From assembly GCF_039542225.1 (NCBI RefSeq), contig NZ_BAABHS010000021.1, positions 1 to 64,000 on the forward strand: DNA of 64,000 nt, written 5' to 3'. The translations under genes were made by a program, and so were the position numbers. The notes beneath the pieces are model-generated. The model saw only the letters and a list, made by a program, of their open reading frames with translations, was not told the DNA's origin and made no database searches. Positions 7,745 to 16,999 of the stretch are shown here, piece by piece (the first letter of the stretch is position 1; every line of letters starts with the position of its first letter). Source of the DNA: Yinghuangia aomiensis. GTDB lineage: Bacteria > Actinomycetota > Actinomycetes > Streptomycetales > Streptomycetaceae.

Positions 7745-9282
7745 TGGTTCGCCTCTCGCGCGTCGGGTTCGGGTCCGCCCGCGCACACCACGTCCGCCGA
7801 CGGCAGGGTGCCGTCCCGCAGGTAGGCCCACGCGACGTCGGACACGCAGTCGTTCGGGTTGAAGATCAGCACGCCGTGGTTGCCCTCGCCGCGCAGCGTG
7901 ACCAGCCGCGACGCGGGCAGCGCCCGGTGCATCGCGACGCCGCCGGCGAGCGGGGTGGCCGCGTCGTTCTCGGCCTGCACGAGCAGTGCGCCGGGCAGGC
8001 CGCGCCCGTCGATCGGCAGCGGCGTGCGCGGCGGCGTCTTCCAGAACAGGCAGGGCGCGTTGAGCCAGGTGTTCGGCCAGGTGAGGATCGGGTTGGCGCG
8101 GTTCAGGGCGTCGGCGTCGCGGTTCCAGACCGACCAGTCCCGGGGCCACGGCGCGTCGTTGCACTCGACGGCGGTGTAGACGGCGGTCATGTTGGCCTGC
8201 ACCGCGCTCGGCGGCTCGTAGAGCTTGCCGAGCGGCGCCGGGTCTCCGGCCAGGTAACCGGCGAACGCGAGGGCGAGATCGCGCCACTGGTCGTCGTCGT
8301 ACATCGCGGTGGTGACCATGTCGTAGACCTCGGCAGGGCCGATGTCCCCGGCCGGGGCCGCGCGGACGCCGGCGAGCACCCGGCCGAAGGCGGCCTCCAC
8401 CGCGGCCGCGTCCGCGCCGAGCTTGAGCACGTCGTCGTGCCGGCCCGCCCAGCGGGTGAACTCCCGCCAGCGGTCCTGGAAGGCGATGTCCTGGTCGAGG
8501 TTGACGCCGTACCAGATCCCGCGCGGGCTGGGGTCCACGATGCTGTCGAGGATCAGCTTGTCGACCCGCTGCGGGAACAACTGGCCGTACACGGCGCCCA
8601 GATAGGTGCCGTAGGACCAGCCGAGGTAGGACACCTTCGCTTCGCCGAGCGCCGCGCGGACGTCGTCCATGTCGCGGGCGTTCTCGGCGGTGCTCATGTG
8701 CGGCAGCAGGTCCCCGCCGCGGGCCGCGCAGCCCTCGGCGTACGTGCGCGCCCGGTCGAGCAGCCGCTGTTTGTCGGCCTCGGTGCGCGGCACCGGGTCG
8801 GGCTTGGGCGCCTGGTCGAAGACCGCGGTGTCGACGCACTGCACGGGCGAGCTGTGGCCGTTGCCACGCGGGTCGATGCCGACGATGTCGTACCGGTCGC
8901 GCAGGTCGGCGGGCAGCCGCTGCTGGACGGCCGCGGCCAGCCACATGCCCCGCCCGCCGGGCCCGCCCGGATTGACCAGGATGGTGCCCGCCTTGGGGCC
9001 GCGGCCGGTGGCCTGGGCGAGCGAGACGGCGAGCGTGGTGGTGCGGCCGTCGGGGTGCTCGTGGTCGAGCGGGACGGCGAGCGTGCCGCAGCGCAGCGTG
9101 CCGGACAGGTCGGCGGGGCAGGCGCCCCAGGCGAGCCCGGGCGAGACCCGGGGCACGGGACCTCCGGCGGCGGCGGTGCCGTCACTGCCGTCGGTGCCGA
9201 CCGCGGGACCGGCGATGCCCAGTGCCGCGAGCGCCGCCGCGACAGCCGCCACCGCAAGGCTCTTGGTCACGACGCGTGGCAC
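7741..9282 (-). CDS. Secreted alpha/beta-hydrolase, S33 tripeptidyl-aminopeptidase-like (copy 1)
   Basis: A 513-residue paralogue of the gene immediately downstream. It has a Sec-type signal peptide (hydrophobic AVAAVAAALAALGIAG), the oxyanion motif NPGGPGGRG, nucleophile elbow GWSYGTYLG, acid region ENDAATP and a catalytic His in GEGNHGVL. The CGTLAVPLDHEHP segment is shared with the partner (CGTVAVPLDHDHP), supporting a tandem duplication. It follows the ispG terminator, so it should have its own promoter at 9283-9369. Confidence 0.9.
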   Translation of the reverse strand: MPRVVTKSLAVAAVAAALAALGIAGPAVGTDGSDGTAAAGGPVPRVSPGLAWGACPADLSGTLRCGTLAVPLDHEHPDGRTTTLAVSLAQATGRGPKAGTILVNPGGPGGRGMWLAAAVQQRLPADLRDRYDIVGIDPRGNGHSSPVQCVDTAVFDQAPKPDPVPRTEADKQRLLDRARTYAEGCAARGGDLLPHMSTAENARDMDDVRAALGEAKVSYLGWSYGTYLGAVYGQLFPQRVDKLILDSIVDPSPRGIWYGVNLDQDIAFQDRWREFTRWAGRHDDVLKLGADAAAVEAAFGRVLAGVRAAPAGDIGPAEVYDMVTTAMYDDDQWRDLALAFAGYLAGDPAPLGKLYEPPSAVQANMTAVYTAVECNDAPWPRDWSVWNRDADALNRANPILTWPNTWLNAPCLFWKTPPRTPLPIDGRGLPGALLVQAENDAATPLAGGVAMHRALPASRLVTLRGEGNHGVLIFNPNDCVSDVAWAYLRDGTLPSADVVCAGGPEPDAREANQ

Positions 9283-9369
9283 AGCATCCCCCTCCCGCCG
9301 ACGCCGGGTGCGCGGCCTCCTCGGCCGATGATCGGCAGCCGCCGCGGGCGGATGAAGGGGAACAACGAA

Positions 9370-9414
9370 CAGTCCACCCGACCGGGGCGGAAAAACGCCC
9401 GATCGGGTGGACTG
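9370..9414 (-). terminator. Hairpin terminator after ispG
   Basis: A 17-bp stem with one mismatch. The arm at 9370-9386 (CAGTCCACCCGACCGGG) pairs with 9398-9414, with a loop containing AAAAA. It lies between the ispG stop and the start of the hydrolase pair. There is no U-run, as is common in Streptomyces. Confidence 0.8.
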
Positions 9415-9492
9415 GGGAACTACTGGAGAGCGCCGCCGCGCGAGGCCTGAGCCGACGCCGCGTCAGCCTCGGTCGGCCGCGGCCGACCGGGC

Positions 9493-10650
9493 TCAGCTGA
9501 TGTCGACGATCGGCTCGCCGGAGATCACGCCGTCCTTCTGCATCTGCTCGGCGATGATGAGGGCTTCCTCGATGAGCGTCTCGACGATCTTCGACTCCGG
9601 GACGGTCTTGATGACCTCGCCCTTCACGAAGATCTGGCCCTTGCCGTTGCCGGACGCGACGCCGAGGTCGGCTTCCCGGGCCTCGCCCGGACCGTTGACG
9701 ACGCAGCCCATGACCGCGACGCGCAGCGGCACCTTGAGCCCGTCGAGGCCCGCGGTGACCGCGTTGGCGAGCTTGTAGACGTCGACCTGGGCGCGGCCGC
9801 AGGACGGGCAGGAGACGATCTCCAGGCCGCGCTGCCGCAGCCCGAGCGACTCCAGGATCTGCGCGCCGACCTTGACCTCTTCGACCGGCGGCGCGGACAG
9901 CGAGACGCGGATGGTGTCGCCGATGCCCTGGGACAGCAGCGCGCCGAAGGCGACCGACGACTTGATGGTGCCCTGGAACGCCGGACCGGCCTCGGTGACG
10001 CCGAGGTGGAGCGGGTAGTCGCACTGCGCGGCCAGCTGCTTGTACGCCTCGATCATGACGACCGGGTCGTTGTGCTTGACCGAGATCTTGATGTCGCGGA
10101 AGCCGTGCTCTTCGAACAGCGAGCACTCCCACAGCGCCGACTCGACGAGCGCCTCGGGGGTGGCCTTGCCGTGCTTCTGGAGCAGGCGCTTGTCGAGGGA
10201 GCCGGCGTTGACGCCGATCCGGATCGGCACCCCGGCGTCGGACGCGGCCTTGGCGATCTCGCCGACCTTGTCGTCGAACGCCTTGATGTTGCCCGGGTTG
10301 ACGCGCACCGCGGCACAGCCGGCGTCGATGGCGGCGAACACGTACTTCGGCTGGAAGTGGATGTCCGCGATGACCGGGATCTTCGACTTGCGGGCGATGT
10401 CCGGCAGCGCGTCGGCGTCGTCCTGCGACGGGACGGCGACGCGGACGATCTGGCAGCCCGAGGCGGTCAGCTCGGCGATCTGCTGGAGGGTCGCGTTGAC
10501 GTCGGAGGTCAGCGTGGTGGTCATCGACTGCACCGAGACCGGGGCGTCGCCGCCCACGGGCACGTTGCCGACCATGATCTGCCGCGACTTGCGGCGCGGA
10601 GCGATCGGCCGGTTGGGTACGGACGGCATGCCGAGCGTGATCGCGGTCAT
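9493..10650 (-). CDS. ispG: 4-hydroxy-3-methylbut-2-enyl diphosphate synthase (flavodoxin)
   Basis: A 385-residue [4Fe-4S] enzyme of the MEP isoprenoid pathway that converts ME-cPP to HMBPP. The N-terminal TIM barrel carries VQSMTTTLTSDV and VRVAVPSQDDADALP. The cluster ligands are the cysteines of SCPSCGR and of MGCVVNGPGEA, with the conserved Glu in the latter. ATG at 10650 gives the expected MTAITLGMPSVPN start. It lies next to dxr, another MEP gene, but is separated from dxr-rseP by a terminator and 269 bp, so it is transcribed separately. Confidence 0.97.
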   Translation of the reverse strand: MTAITLGMPSVPNRPIAPRRKSRQIMVGNVPVGGDAPVSVQSMTTTLTSDVNATLQQIAELTASGCQIVRVAVPSQDDADALPDIARKSKIPVIADIHFQPKYVFAAIDAGCAAVRVNPGNIKAFDDKVGEIAKAASDAGVPIRIGVNAGSLDKRLLQKHGKATPEALVESALWECSLFEEHGFRDIKISVKHNDPVVMIEAYKQLAAQCDYPLHLGVTEAGPAFQGTIKSSVAFGALLSQGIGDTIRVSLSAPPVEEVKVGAQILESLGLRQRGLEIVSCPSCGRAQVDVYKLANAVTAGLDGLKVPLRVAVMGCVVNGPGEAREADLGVASGNGKGQIFVKGEVIKTVPESKIVETLIEEALIIAEQMQKDGVISGEPIVDIS

Positions 10651-10862
10651 AGCTGCTTCAGCCCCGGGTAGGTCGGACGAACAGTGCGCGGCCCGTCGCC
10701 GACGCAGTCGGCACGGAAGCCGATCACCAACGCTACGGCACGCGCCAGGCAACCGCGTAAAGGCGTCCCCTACCGAGCGAATCTGTTGCAGTACCGGCAC
10801 ATAGCGTTGCGACAACCGGCTGGTCCGGCCCGGAAGGCGATCACCGCGGGTGTCCGAAAACG

Positions 10863-10897
10863 ACCGGGCCCGCACTGCGCGGCAGTGCGGGCCCGGT
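10863..10897 (-). terminator. Hairpin terminator after dxr-rseP
   Basis: A perfect 16-bp stem, 10863-10878 with 10882-10897, and a GCG loop. It sits 23 bp past the rseP stop and ends the dxr-rseP transcript. Confidence 0.9.
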
Positions 10898-10919
10898 GTC
10901 GGCGCAGGTCAGGCGCGGG

Positions 10920-12221
10920 TTATGTGACCTTGACCGGATTCACCAGGTCGGCGATCAGCACGAGCACCGTGAAGCCGATGAACACCATCGCGACCGCGTA
11001 CGCCACCGGCATCAGCTTGGCGACGTCGAACGGCCCCGGGTCCGGGCGGCGGAACATCCGGGCGACCCGGCGGCGGAGCGATTCCCACAGCGCGCCGACC
11101 ATGTGCCCGCCGTCCAGCGGCAGAAGCGGCAGCATGTTGAACAGGAAGAGGCCGATGTTGACCATCGCGAGGATCTGCACGAAGTAGAAGATCCGGTCGG
11201 TCGCGGGAGCATCGGCGGCCAGCACCTCGCCGCCGATCCGGGCGGCACCGACCATGCCGACCGGCGAGTCCTTGTCGCGCTCCTCGCCCTGGAACGCGGC
11301 GCCCCACAGCGCCGGGACCTTCTGCGGGATCCGCGCCAGGCCTTCGATGGACTTGTCGATGTACGTGCCCATCTCGTCGACGACCCCGCCGACGCCCAGG
11401 GTGTTCCGCTCGATCAGGGGGCTGAAGCCGAGGAAGCCGGACCGCACGTACTTGCCGTCTATCGCCTGACCGTTGCCGTCCAGCTTCGCCATCTCGTTCT
11501 GGGCGATGGTCGGCGTCAGGGTCACACGCTGCCCGTCGCGTTCCACGACCACCGTGACCTGGCCGCTGCTCTTGCGGATGAGCGGCTGGAGGTCCGTGTA
11601 CGAGTTGACCGGGACCCCGCCGAACTCGACGATGCGGTCGCCTACCTTCAGCCCGGCGGCCTTGCCGGGCGCGGCCGCGTCGTCGGCCTTGCACTCGCGG
11701 CTCGCGTCGCTCGCGGGCACCACGCAGTCGGTCACGACGGCGACCTTGGTGCTCGGCTGGTTGATGCCGTAGAACATCCACGTTCCGGTGAGGATCGCAA
11801 CGCCCAACACCAGGTTCATCGCCGGCCCGGCCAGCATGATGAGGAACTTCTGCCACGGCTTGCGGGTGTAGAACATCCGCGTCTCGTCGCCGGGGCCGAC
11901 CTCTTCGTAGGAGGCCTCGCGGGCCTCCTCGATCATGCTGCGCCACGGCGAGGTGCTCTTGGCCTTGACGCGGCCTTGGTCGTCCGGCGGGAACATGCCG
12001 ATCAGCCGGCAGTAGCCGCCGGCCGGGATGGCCTTGAGGCCGTATTCGGTCTCGCCGACCTTCTTCGACCACAGGGTCTTGCCGAAGCCGACCATGTACT
12101 GCGGGACGCGGACGCCGAACAGCTTGCCCATCGCCAGGTGACCGGCCTCGTGCCACGCGATCGAGAACAGCAGCCCGAACACGAAGACGACGATGCCGAT
12201 CACGGTCATGAGCAGCGTCAT
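10920..12221 (-). CDS. rseP: M50 site-2 protease (RseP-like) with PDZ domain
   Basis: A 433-residue membrane zinc protease. It has the catalytic HEAGH near the N-terminus (about residues 24-28), GFGKTLWSKK and IPAGGYCRLIGMFP, a second membrane segment, a PDZ-like domain (GKAAGLKVGDRIVEFGGVPV), and the LDGGH motif (LLPLLPLDGGH) that supplies the third zinc ligand. Such proteases cleave membrane-embedded regulators such as anti-sigma factors. The ATG overlaps the dxr stop by 4 bp (ATGA), so it is coupled to dxr. Confidence 0.95.
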   Translation of the reverse strand: MTLLMTVIGIVVFVFGLLFSIAWHEAGHLAMGKLFGVRVPQYMVGFGKTLWSKKVGETEYGLKAIPAGGYCRLIGMFPPDDQGRVKAKSTSPWRSMIEEAREASYEEVGPGDETRMFYTRKPWQKFLIMLAGPAMNLVLGVAILTGTWMFYGINQPSTKVAVVTDCVVPASDASRECKADDAAAPGKAAGLKVGDRIVEFGGVPVNSYTDLQPLIRKSSGQVTVVVERDGQRVTLTPTIAQNEMAKLDGNGQAIDGKYVRSGFLGFSPLIERNTLGVGGVVDEMGTYIDKSIEGLARIPQKVPALWGAAFQGEERDKDSPVGMVGAARIGGEVLAADAPATDRIFYFVQILAMVNIGLFLFNMLPLLPLDGGHMVGALWESLRRRVARMFRRPDPGPFDVAKLMPVAYAVAMVFIGFTVLVLIADLVNPVKVT

Positions 12222-13486
12222 CGGGTGACTCCCAGAGCTTCGGCGACAAGTTCTCGCGCACGGTGGCGGGCCCACAGTTCGGCGTCGAGGACGTCCTCCA
12301 GTGTGAGGCCTTCCTCGCCCTTCCCGCGGACGTCGTGCTCTCCGACAACGCGCGCGACGGTATCCACGATCCCGAGGAACGGAAGGTTCCCGGCGACGAA
12401 CGCGTCCACGCATTCTTCGTTGGCCGCGTTGAACACCGCGGGTGCCGTCCCACCCGTCGCACCCGCCTCGCAGGCCAACGCGACCGCGGGGAACGCCTCG
12501 TGGTCGAGCGGGAAGAACTCCCAGCTCTGCGCCTTCGTCCAGTCCATCGCGGGGGCGGCGTCGGGCACCCGGTCGGGCCAGCCGAGGCCGAGCGCGATGG
12601 GCAGCCGCATGTCGGGCGGGCTGGCCTGGGCAAGGGTCGACCCGTCGATGAACTCGACCATCGAGTGGATGATCGACTGCGGGTGGACGACGACCTGGAT
12701 GCGGTCGAACGGGACGTCGTAGAGCAGGTGCGCCTCGATGACTTCGAGGCCCTTGTTGACCAGGGTCGCGGAGTTGATGGTGATGACCGGGCCCATGTCC
12801 CAGGTCGGGTGCGCCATCGCCTGCGCGGGGGTGACGTCGGTCAGCTCGGCGCGCGAGCGGCCGCGGAAGGGGCCCCCGCTGGCCGTGACGACGAGCTTGC
12901 GGACCTGGTCGTAGCGGCCGCCGCGGAGGCACTGGAACAGCGCCGAGTGCTCGGAGTCGACCGGGACGATCTGGCCGGGCTTGGCCGCGGCCTTGACCAA
13001 CGGGCCGCCCACGATGAGCGATTCCTTGTTGGCGAGCGCCAGCGTGGTGCCCGCGTTGAGGGCGGCCAGCGTGGGGGCCAGGCCGATCGAGCCGGTGATC
13101 CCGTTGACCACGACGTCGCACGGGTGGGCGGCGAGTTCGGTGGCCGCGTCGGGGCCCGCCAGGATCCGCGGGACCTGGTACTCGCCGGTCGCGTAGCCGC
13201 GGCGCTTGGCCTCGGCGTAGAACGCCAGCTGGAGGTCCTGTGCGGCGGTGGCCTGCGCGACGGCGACGACCTCGACGCCGAGTTCGAGGGCTTGGGCGGC
13301 GAGGAGGTCGACGCGTCCGCCGCCGGCCGACAGGCCCACGACGCGGAACAGGTCGGGGTTCGCCTTGACGACGTCGATCGTCTGAGTCCCGATGGAACCG
13401 GTCGAGCCGAGCAGCACGACGTCGCGCCGTGCGGCGGGCCGGGACGGATCGGAGAACGGGGCGTACGGGTCGGCCAGGGAGTCCAT
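12218..13486 (-). CDS. dxr: 1-deoxy-D-xylulose 5-phosphate reductoisomerase
   Basis: A 422-residue enzyme for the second MEP-pathway step (DXP to MEP, NADPH- and metal-dependent). The NADPH-binding GSTGSIGTQTIDVV (about residues 28-41), ANKESLIVGG, the metal/substrate loop PVDSEHSALFQCL, TASGGPFRG, and HPTWDMGPVITINSATLVNKGLE are all present. The start is ATG at 13486; the first 20 residues are a non-conserved extension. It is followed directly by rseP in the same operon. Confidence 0.97.
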   Translation of the reverse strand: MDSLADPYAPFSDPSRPAARRDVVLLGSTGSIGTQTIDVVKANPDLFRVVGLSAGGGRVDLLAAQALELGVEVVAVAQATAAQDLQLAFYAEAKRRGYATGEYQVPRILAGPDAATELAAHPCDVVVNGITGSIGLAPTLAALNAGTTLALANKESLIVGGPLVKAAAKPGQIVPVDSEHSALFQCLRGGRYDQVRKLVVTASGGPFRGRSRAELTDVTPAQAMAHPTWDMGPVITINSATLVNKGLEVIEAHLLYDVPFDRIQVVVHPQSIIHSMVEFIDGSTLAQASPPDMRLPIALGLGWPDRVPDAAPAMDWTKAQSWEFFPLDHEAFPAVALACEAGATGGTAPAVFNAANEECVDAFVAGNLPFLGIVDTVARVVGEHDVRGKGEEGLTLEDVLDAELWARHRARELVAEALGVTR

Positions 13487-13568
13487 CGCACCATTGTGGC
13501 GGGCGCGGATGCCCTCCCGTCGCCCGCCCGGCCGCGCAACCGGTCGGGCGGCCCGTCCGGAAAGGCAA

Positions 13569-13607
13569 ACGGGCCCGGCGCAACCCACCCCAGGTCGCCG
13601 GGCCCGT
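13569..13607 (-). terminator. Hairpin terminator downstream of the aldehyde dehydrogenase
   Basis: A perfect 12-bp stem, ACGGGCCCGGCG at 13569-13580 pairing with 13596-13607, and a 15-nt loop. It lies just past the dehydrogenase stop at 13624 and before dxr. Confidence 0.85.
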
Positions 13608-13623
13608 CGTAGGGGGGACTCGA

Positions 13624-15066
13624 TCAGAGGTCGAGGCCGGTGAGCACCATGACGCGCTCGTAGGTGAAGTCGTCCATCGCGTACTTGACGCCCTCGCGGC
13701 CGACGCCGGACTCCTTGGCGCCGCCGTACGGCATCTGGTCGGCGCGGTAGGACGGGGCGTCGCCGATGACCACGCCGCCGACCTCCAGTTCCTTGTGCGC
13801 CCGGAAGGCGGTCTGCAGGTCGTGCGTGAAGACGCCCGCCTGGAGGCCGTACTTGGAGGCGTTGACCGCGGCGAACGCGGCGTCGGTGCCGTCGGCCTTG
13901 GCGATGGTCAGGACGGGGCCGAAGACCTCTTCGCACGCGAGGGTGACGTTGTCCGGGAGGTCGGTGAGGACGGTCGGCGCGTAGGTCGCGCCTTCGCGCT
14001 TGCCGCCGGCGAGCAGCTTCGCGCCGCCCGCGACGGCCTCGTCGACCCACGACTCGACGCGCTTGGCGGCGTCCTCGCTGACCAGCGGGCCGACGTCGAC
14101 GGTGTCGTCGGACGGGTTGCCGGTGACCTGCGCGCCGACCTTGGCGACGACCTTCTCGACGAGGCGGTCGTAGACGGCGGCGTCGGCGATCACCCGCTGC
14201 ACCGAGATGCAGGACTGGCCGCCCTGGTAGTTCGAGAAGGTCGCGATGCGGGTCGCGGCCCATTCGAGGTCGGCGTCGGACGCGTAGTCGGCGAGGACGA
14301 CCGCGGCGGCGTTGCCGCCGAGTTCGAGGGTGACGTGCTTGCGCGGCACGGAGTCGAGAATCGACCAGCCGACCGGGCCCGAGCCGGTGAACGAGATGAC
14401 CGGCAGGCGCGGGTCCTGCACGAGCGCGGGCATCTTGTCGTTCGGCACCGGCAGGACGCTCCACGAGCCGGCGGGCAGGTCGGTCTCGGCGAGGATCTCG
14501 CCGAGCACCAGCGCGCTGATCGGGGTGGCCGGGGCCGGCTTGAGGATGATCGGCGCACCGACCGCGATGGCCGGGGCGACCTTGTGCGCGACCAGGTTCA
14601 GCGGGAAGTTGAACGGCGCGATCCCGAGCACGACGCCGCGCGAGAAGCGGCGGACCAGCGCGTAGCGGCCGGTGCCGCCGGCGTCGGTGTCGAGGCGCAT
14701 GCCCTCGCCGTTGAACCGGCGGGCTTCCTCGGCGGCCCAGCGGAAGACCGAGACGGCGCGGCCGACCTCGCCGCGCGCCCACTTGATCGGCTTGCCGTTC
14801 TCGGCGGTGATCAGGCGGGCGATCTCCTCGGTGCGCTCGGCGAGGCGCTTGGCCACGTGGTCGAGCGCGGCGGCCTTGCGGTACGCGGGCAGGCCGGAGA
14901 ACTCGTCGCGGACGGCGTAGGCCGCGGCGACGGCTTCCTCGACCTGCGCGTCGGTGGGCACGCTGACCCGGCCGACGAGGCTGTTGTCGTAGGAGTGGGT
15001 GACGTCGAAGGCGGACTCGCCGGTCGCCTGCCGACCGGCCAGCCAGAACGCGTGGGTCGTGGTCAC
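13624..15066 (-). CDS. NAD(P)-dependent aldehyde dehydrogenase (possible succinate-semialdehyde dehydrogenase)
   Basis: A 480-residue aldehyde dehydrogenase with IAPFNFPLNLVAHK, LKPAPATP, FTGSGPVGW, general base VTLELGGNAA, catalytic Cys in YQGGQSCISVQR, and EEVFGPVLT. The GTG at 15066 has GGAG 5 bases upstream. A succinate-semialdehyde role is suggested only by gabT 4.5 kb away and the PucR regulator next door; other aldehydes are possible. It is one of four aldehyde dehydrogenases in the window. Confidence 0.9.
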   Translation of the reverse strand: MTTTHAFWLAGRQATGESAFDVTHSYDNSLVGRVSVPTDAQVEEAVAAAYAVRDEFSGLPAYRKAAALDHVAKRLAERTEEIARLITAENGKPIKWARGEVGRAVSVFRWAAEEARRFNGEGMRLDTDAGGTGRYALVRRFSRGVVLGIAPFNFPLNLVAHKVAPAIAVGAPIILKPAPATPISALVLGEILAETDLPAGSWSVLPVPNDKMPALVQDPRLPVISFTGSGPVGWSILDSVPRKHVTLELGGNAAAVVLADYASDADLEWAATRIATFSNYQGGQSCISVQRVIADAAVYDRLVEKVVAKVGAQVTGNPSDDTVDVGPLVSEDAAKRVESWVDEAVAGGAKLLAGGKREGATYAPTVLTDLPDNVTLACEEVFGPVLTIAKADGTDAAFAAVNASKYGLQAGVFTHDLQTAFRAHKELEVGGVVIGDAPSYRADQMPYGGAKESGVGREGVKYAMDDFTYERVMVLTGLDL

Positions 15067-15217
15067 GGGAACTCCATGCTGCTGCGCGTACGGGATCGGC
15101 GCAGGGCCGCGCCGTTGTCCCTCACGGTACGGCGGGCGCGCGGGAGCGGCTTTGTCCACTGCGGCGGAATCCGGCTCGGCGAACGCTACGGAATGGCCAG
15201 CCGGTCGGCGGTGCCGG

Positions 15218-16780
15218 TCAGGACGGCTCCGGCTCCCCCGCCGCGCGCAGCGCGAGCCACAGTTCCGCCCGCACGTCCGGGTCGTCGAGGCGGCGGCCGA
15301 GGATCTCCTCGGCACGCCGGATCCGGTACCGCAGCGTGTGCCGGTGCACGCCGAGGTCGCCCGCGGCGGCGTCCCACTGGCCGTGCCGGGCGAGCCACGC
15401 GCGGACCGACGCGACGAGGTCGCCGCGGCCGCCCGCGTCGTGCGCGTGCAGCGGGGCGAGGAGTTCCTCGGCCCAGGCGCGCACCGCGTCGCCGCCGAGG
15501 AGGGGCAGGAGGGAGGCGGCGGCTTGGCCGTAGACGCTGACGGTGCGGTCGCCGCGCACGCCGATGCCGTACACCTGCCGGGCCTGCCGGTGCCCTTCCG
15601 CGACGCCGGCCGGGTCCGCGGCCACCGTGCCGGACACCCCGACGACGATGCCGGGCAGGTCGCGGGCCGCGCGCTCCCACACCGCGGCCGGATCCCCCTC
15701 GGCGAGGCGGGCCGGTGCGACGACCACCACGGTGTCGTCGAAGTCGGCGGTGAACACGTCGGTGCCCAGGGCCGCGGCGCGCTCGGCGAAGGGGAGCCGG
15801 GCCGCTTCCGGGCCGCGGGCGGAGGCCACGACGACGTCGCCGGACGGCAGCGGGGTGCCCAGGTCGGCGGCGATCGCGCGGACCAGGCCGCCGTCCGCGT
15901 CGTCGCCGCCGAGGTCGGCCGCGTCGCCGAGCCACATGCGCAGGAGTGCGGTGCGCATGCGCCCCTCGGCGGCGTGCAGCGCCCGGGACTGTTCGAGGGC
16001 GAGGGTGAGCAGCGAGGTCGCCGAGGCGACGATCTGGCGGTCGGCGGCGCCGGGCGGGTTCTCCGAGCCGACCGCGAGGAAGCCGCGGATGCGCCGGTCC
16101 GCGCCGAGGGACTGCAGGACGACGCGTTCGCCGTGCGGCCCGGAGCCTTGCAGCGAGGCCGAGGCGGGTGCCGACAGGCCGCGCAGCCGGGTGACGTCCT
16201 CGGCGAGCGCGGCGGCCCGGGAGCGGGCGGGGGCCGGGCTGACGTGGACCGGGGTGCCGGACGCGTCGTACAGCGCGGCCCAGCCGCCGAGCCGGGCGGC
16301 GAGGCGGCGGATCAGGGCCGCGGTGCCTTCCCGGCCGAGGACCGCGCGGGTGAGTTCCTGCTGGGCGGTGAAGCTCGTGGTGACGGTCTCGTACTGGTCG
16401 GCGGCCAGGGCCGAGGACACCATCTTGCTGATCGCGATGAACGGCGTCGGGCGCGGCACGGCGAACACCGGCAGACCGCGTTCCTCGGCGGCTTCCAGGA
16501 CGGCGGCGGGGACCTTGGTGTGCGTCAGGCCGATGCCGAGGCCCAGGCCGACGACGCCGGCTTCGGCGAGGCGTTCGACGTAGGCGCGGCGTTCGTCGGA
16601 CGACCGGCCGATCTTCATGCCGGTGGTCAGGACCAGCTCGCCGCCTTCGAGGTACGGCGTCGGGTCGGCGAGTTCGCTGGTGTGCACCCAGCGGATCTGC
16701 CGGTCGAGGTTGCGTTCCCCGGCCAGCACCAGCAGGTCGAGCGCGGGGGCGCGGACGAGCTGGTCGAGCGTGGGAGGCAT
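15218..16780 (-). CDS. PucR-family transcriptional regulator (copy 1)
   Basis: A 520-residue regulator. The N-terminal PucR domain (LDLLVLAGERNLDRQIRWVHTSEL...GGELVLTTGM) is followed by a GGDEF-like/CdaR middle region and a C-terminal PucR helix-turn-helix: DLGVHRHTLRYRIRRAEEILG (about residues 480-500). This family controls purine, amino-acid and polyamine catabolism. It lies upstream of the aldehyde dehydrogenase on the same strand and diverges from the VirD4-like gene. AGGA lies 9 nt before the ATG. Confidence 0.93.
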   Translation of the reverse strand: MPPTLDQLVRAPALDLLVLAGERNLDRQIRWVHTSELADPTPYLEGGELVLTTGMKIGRSSDERRAYVERLAEAGVVGLGLGIGLTHTKVPAAVLEAAEERGLPVFAVPRPTPFIAISKMVSSALAADQYETVTTSFTAQQELTRAVLGREGTAALIRRLAARLGGWAALYDASGTPVHVSPAPARSRAAALAEDVTRLRGLSAPASASLQGSGPHGERVVLQSLGADRRIRGFLAVGSENPPGAADRQIVASATSLLTLALEQSRALHAAEGRMRTALLRMWLGDAADLGGDDADGGLVRAIAADLGTPLPSGDVVVASARGPEAARLPFAERAAALGTDVFTADFDDTVVVVAPARLAEGDPAAVWERAARDLPGIVVGVSGTVAADPAGVAEGHRQARQVYGIGVRGDRTVSVYGQAAASLLPLLGGDAVRAWAEELLAPLHAHDAGGRGDLVASVRAWLARHGQWDAAAGDLGVHRHTLRYRIRRAEEILGRRLDDPDVRAELWLALRAAGEPEPS

Positions 16781-16916
16781 GGCGCGGTTCCTGACGGCGA
16801 AGCGGCGGCCTGCGGCGCCGCCCCGTCGGGAGCGGCGGCGTTGGGCCGAAGTGGAGCACGAGGACTCCTCCATTGTGCCGCGGCGGCGCAGTCGCGGCAG
16901 CAGCCGCGTGTCGCCA

Positions 16917-16942
16917 TGCGGAATGATCATCACTCCTCCGCA
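16917..16942. promoter_or_regulatory. Inverted repeat TGCGGA-N14-TCCGCA in a divergent promoter region
   Basis: TGCGGA at 16917-16922 and TCCGCA at 16937-16942 form an inverted repeat. Between them is the palindrome ATGATCAT. It lies between the divergent PucR gene and the VirD4-like gene and could be an autoregulatory PucR site. That assignment is inference. Confidence 0.35.
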
Positions 16943-16999
16943 ACGGTCCACTACATTGAGTGCGTTTCCTGGTGCGGGAATCGACGCGGCGGTGACGGG

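Noticed and set aside
13429..15540. A 703-codon plus-strand open frame opposite the aldehyde dehydrogenase
   Set aside because: Shadow of the dehydrogenase, with the Arg/Gly/Asp composition expected of an antisense frame and no ribosome binding site or homology signal.
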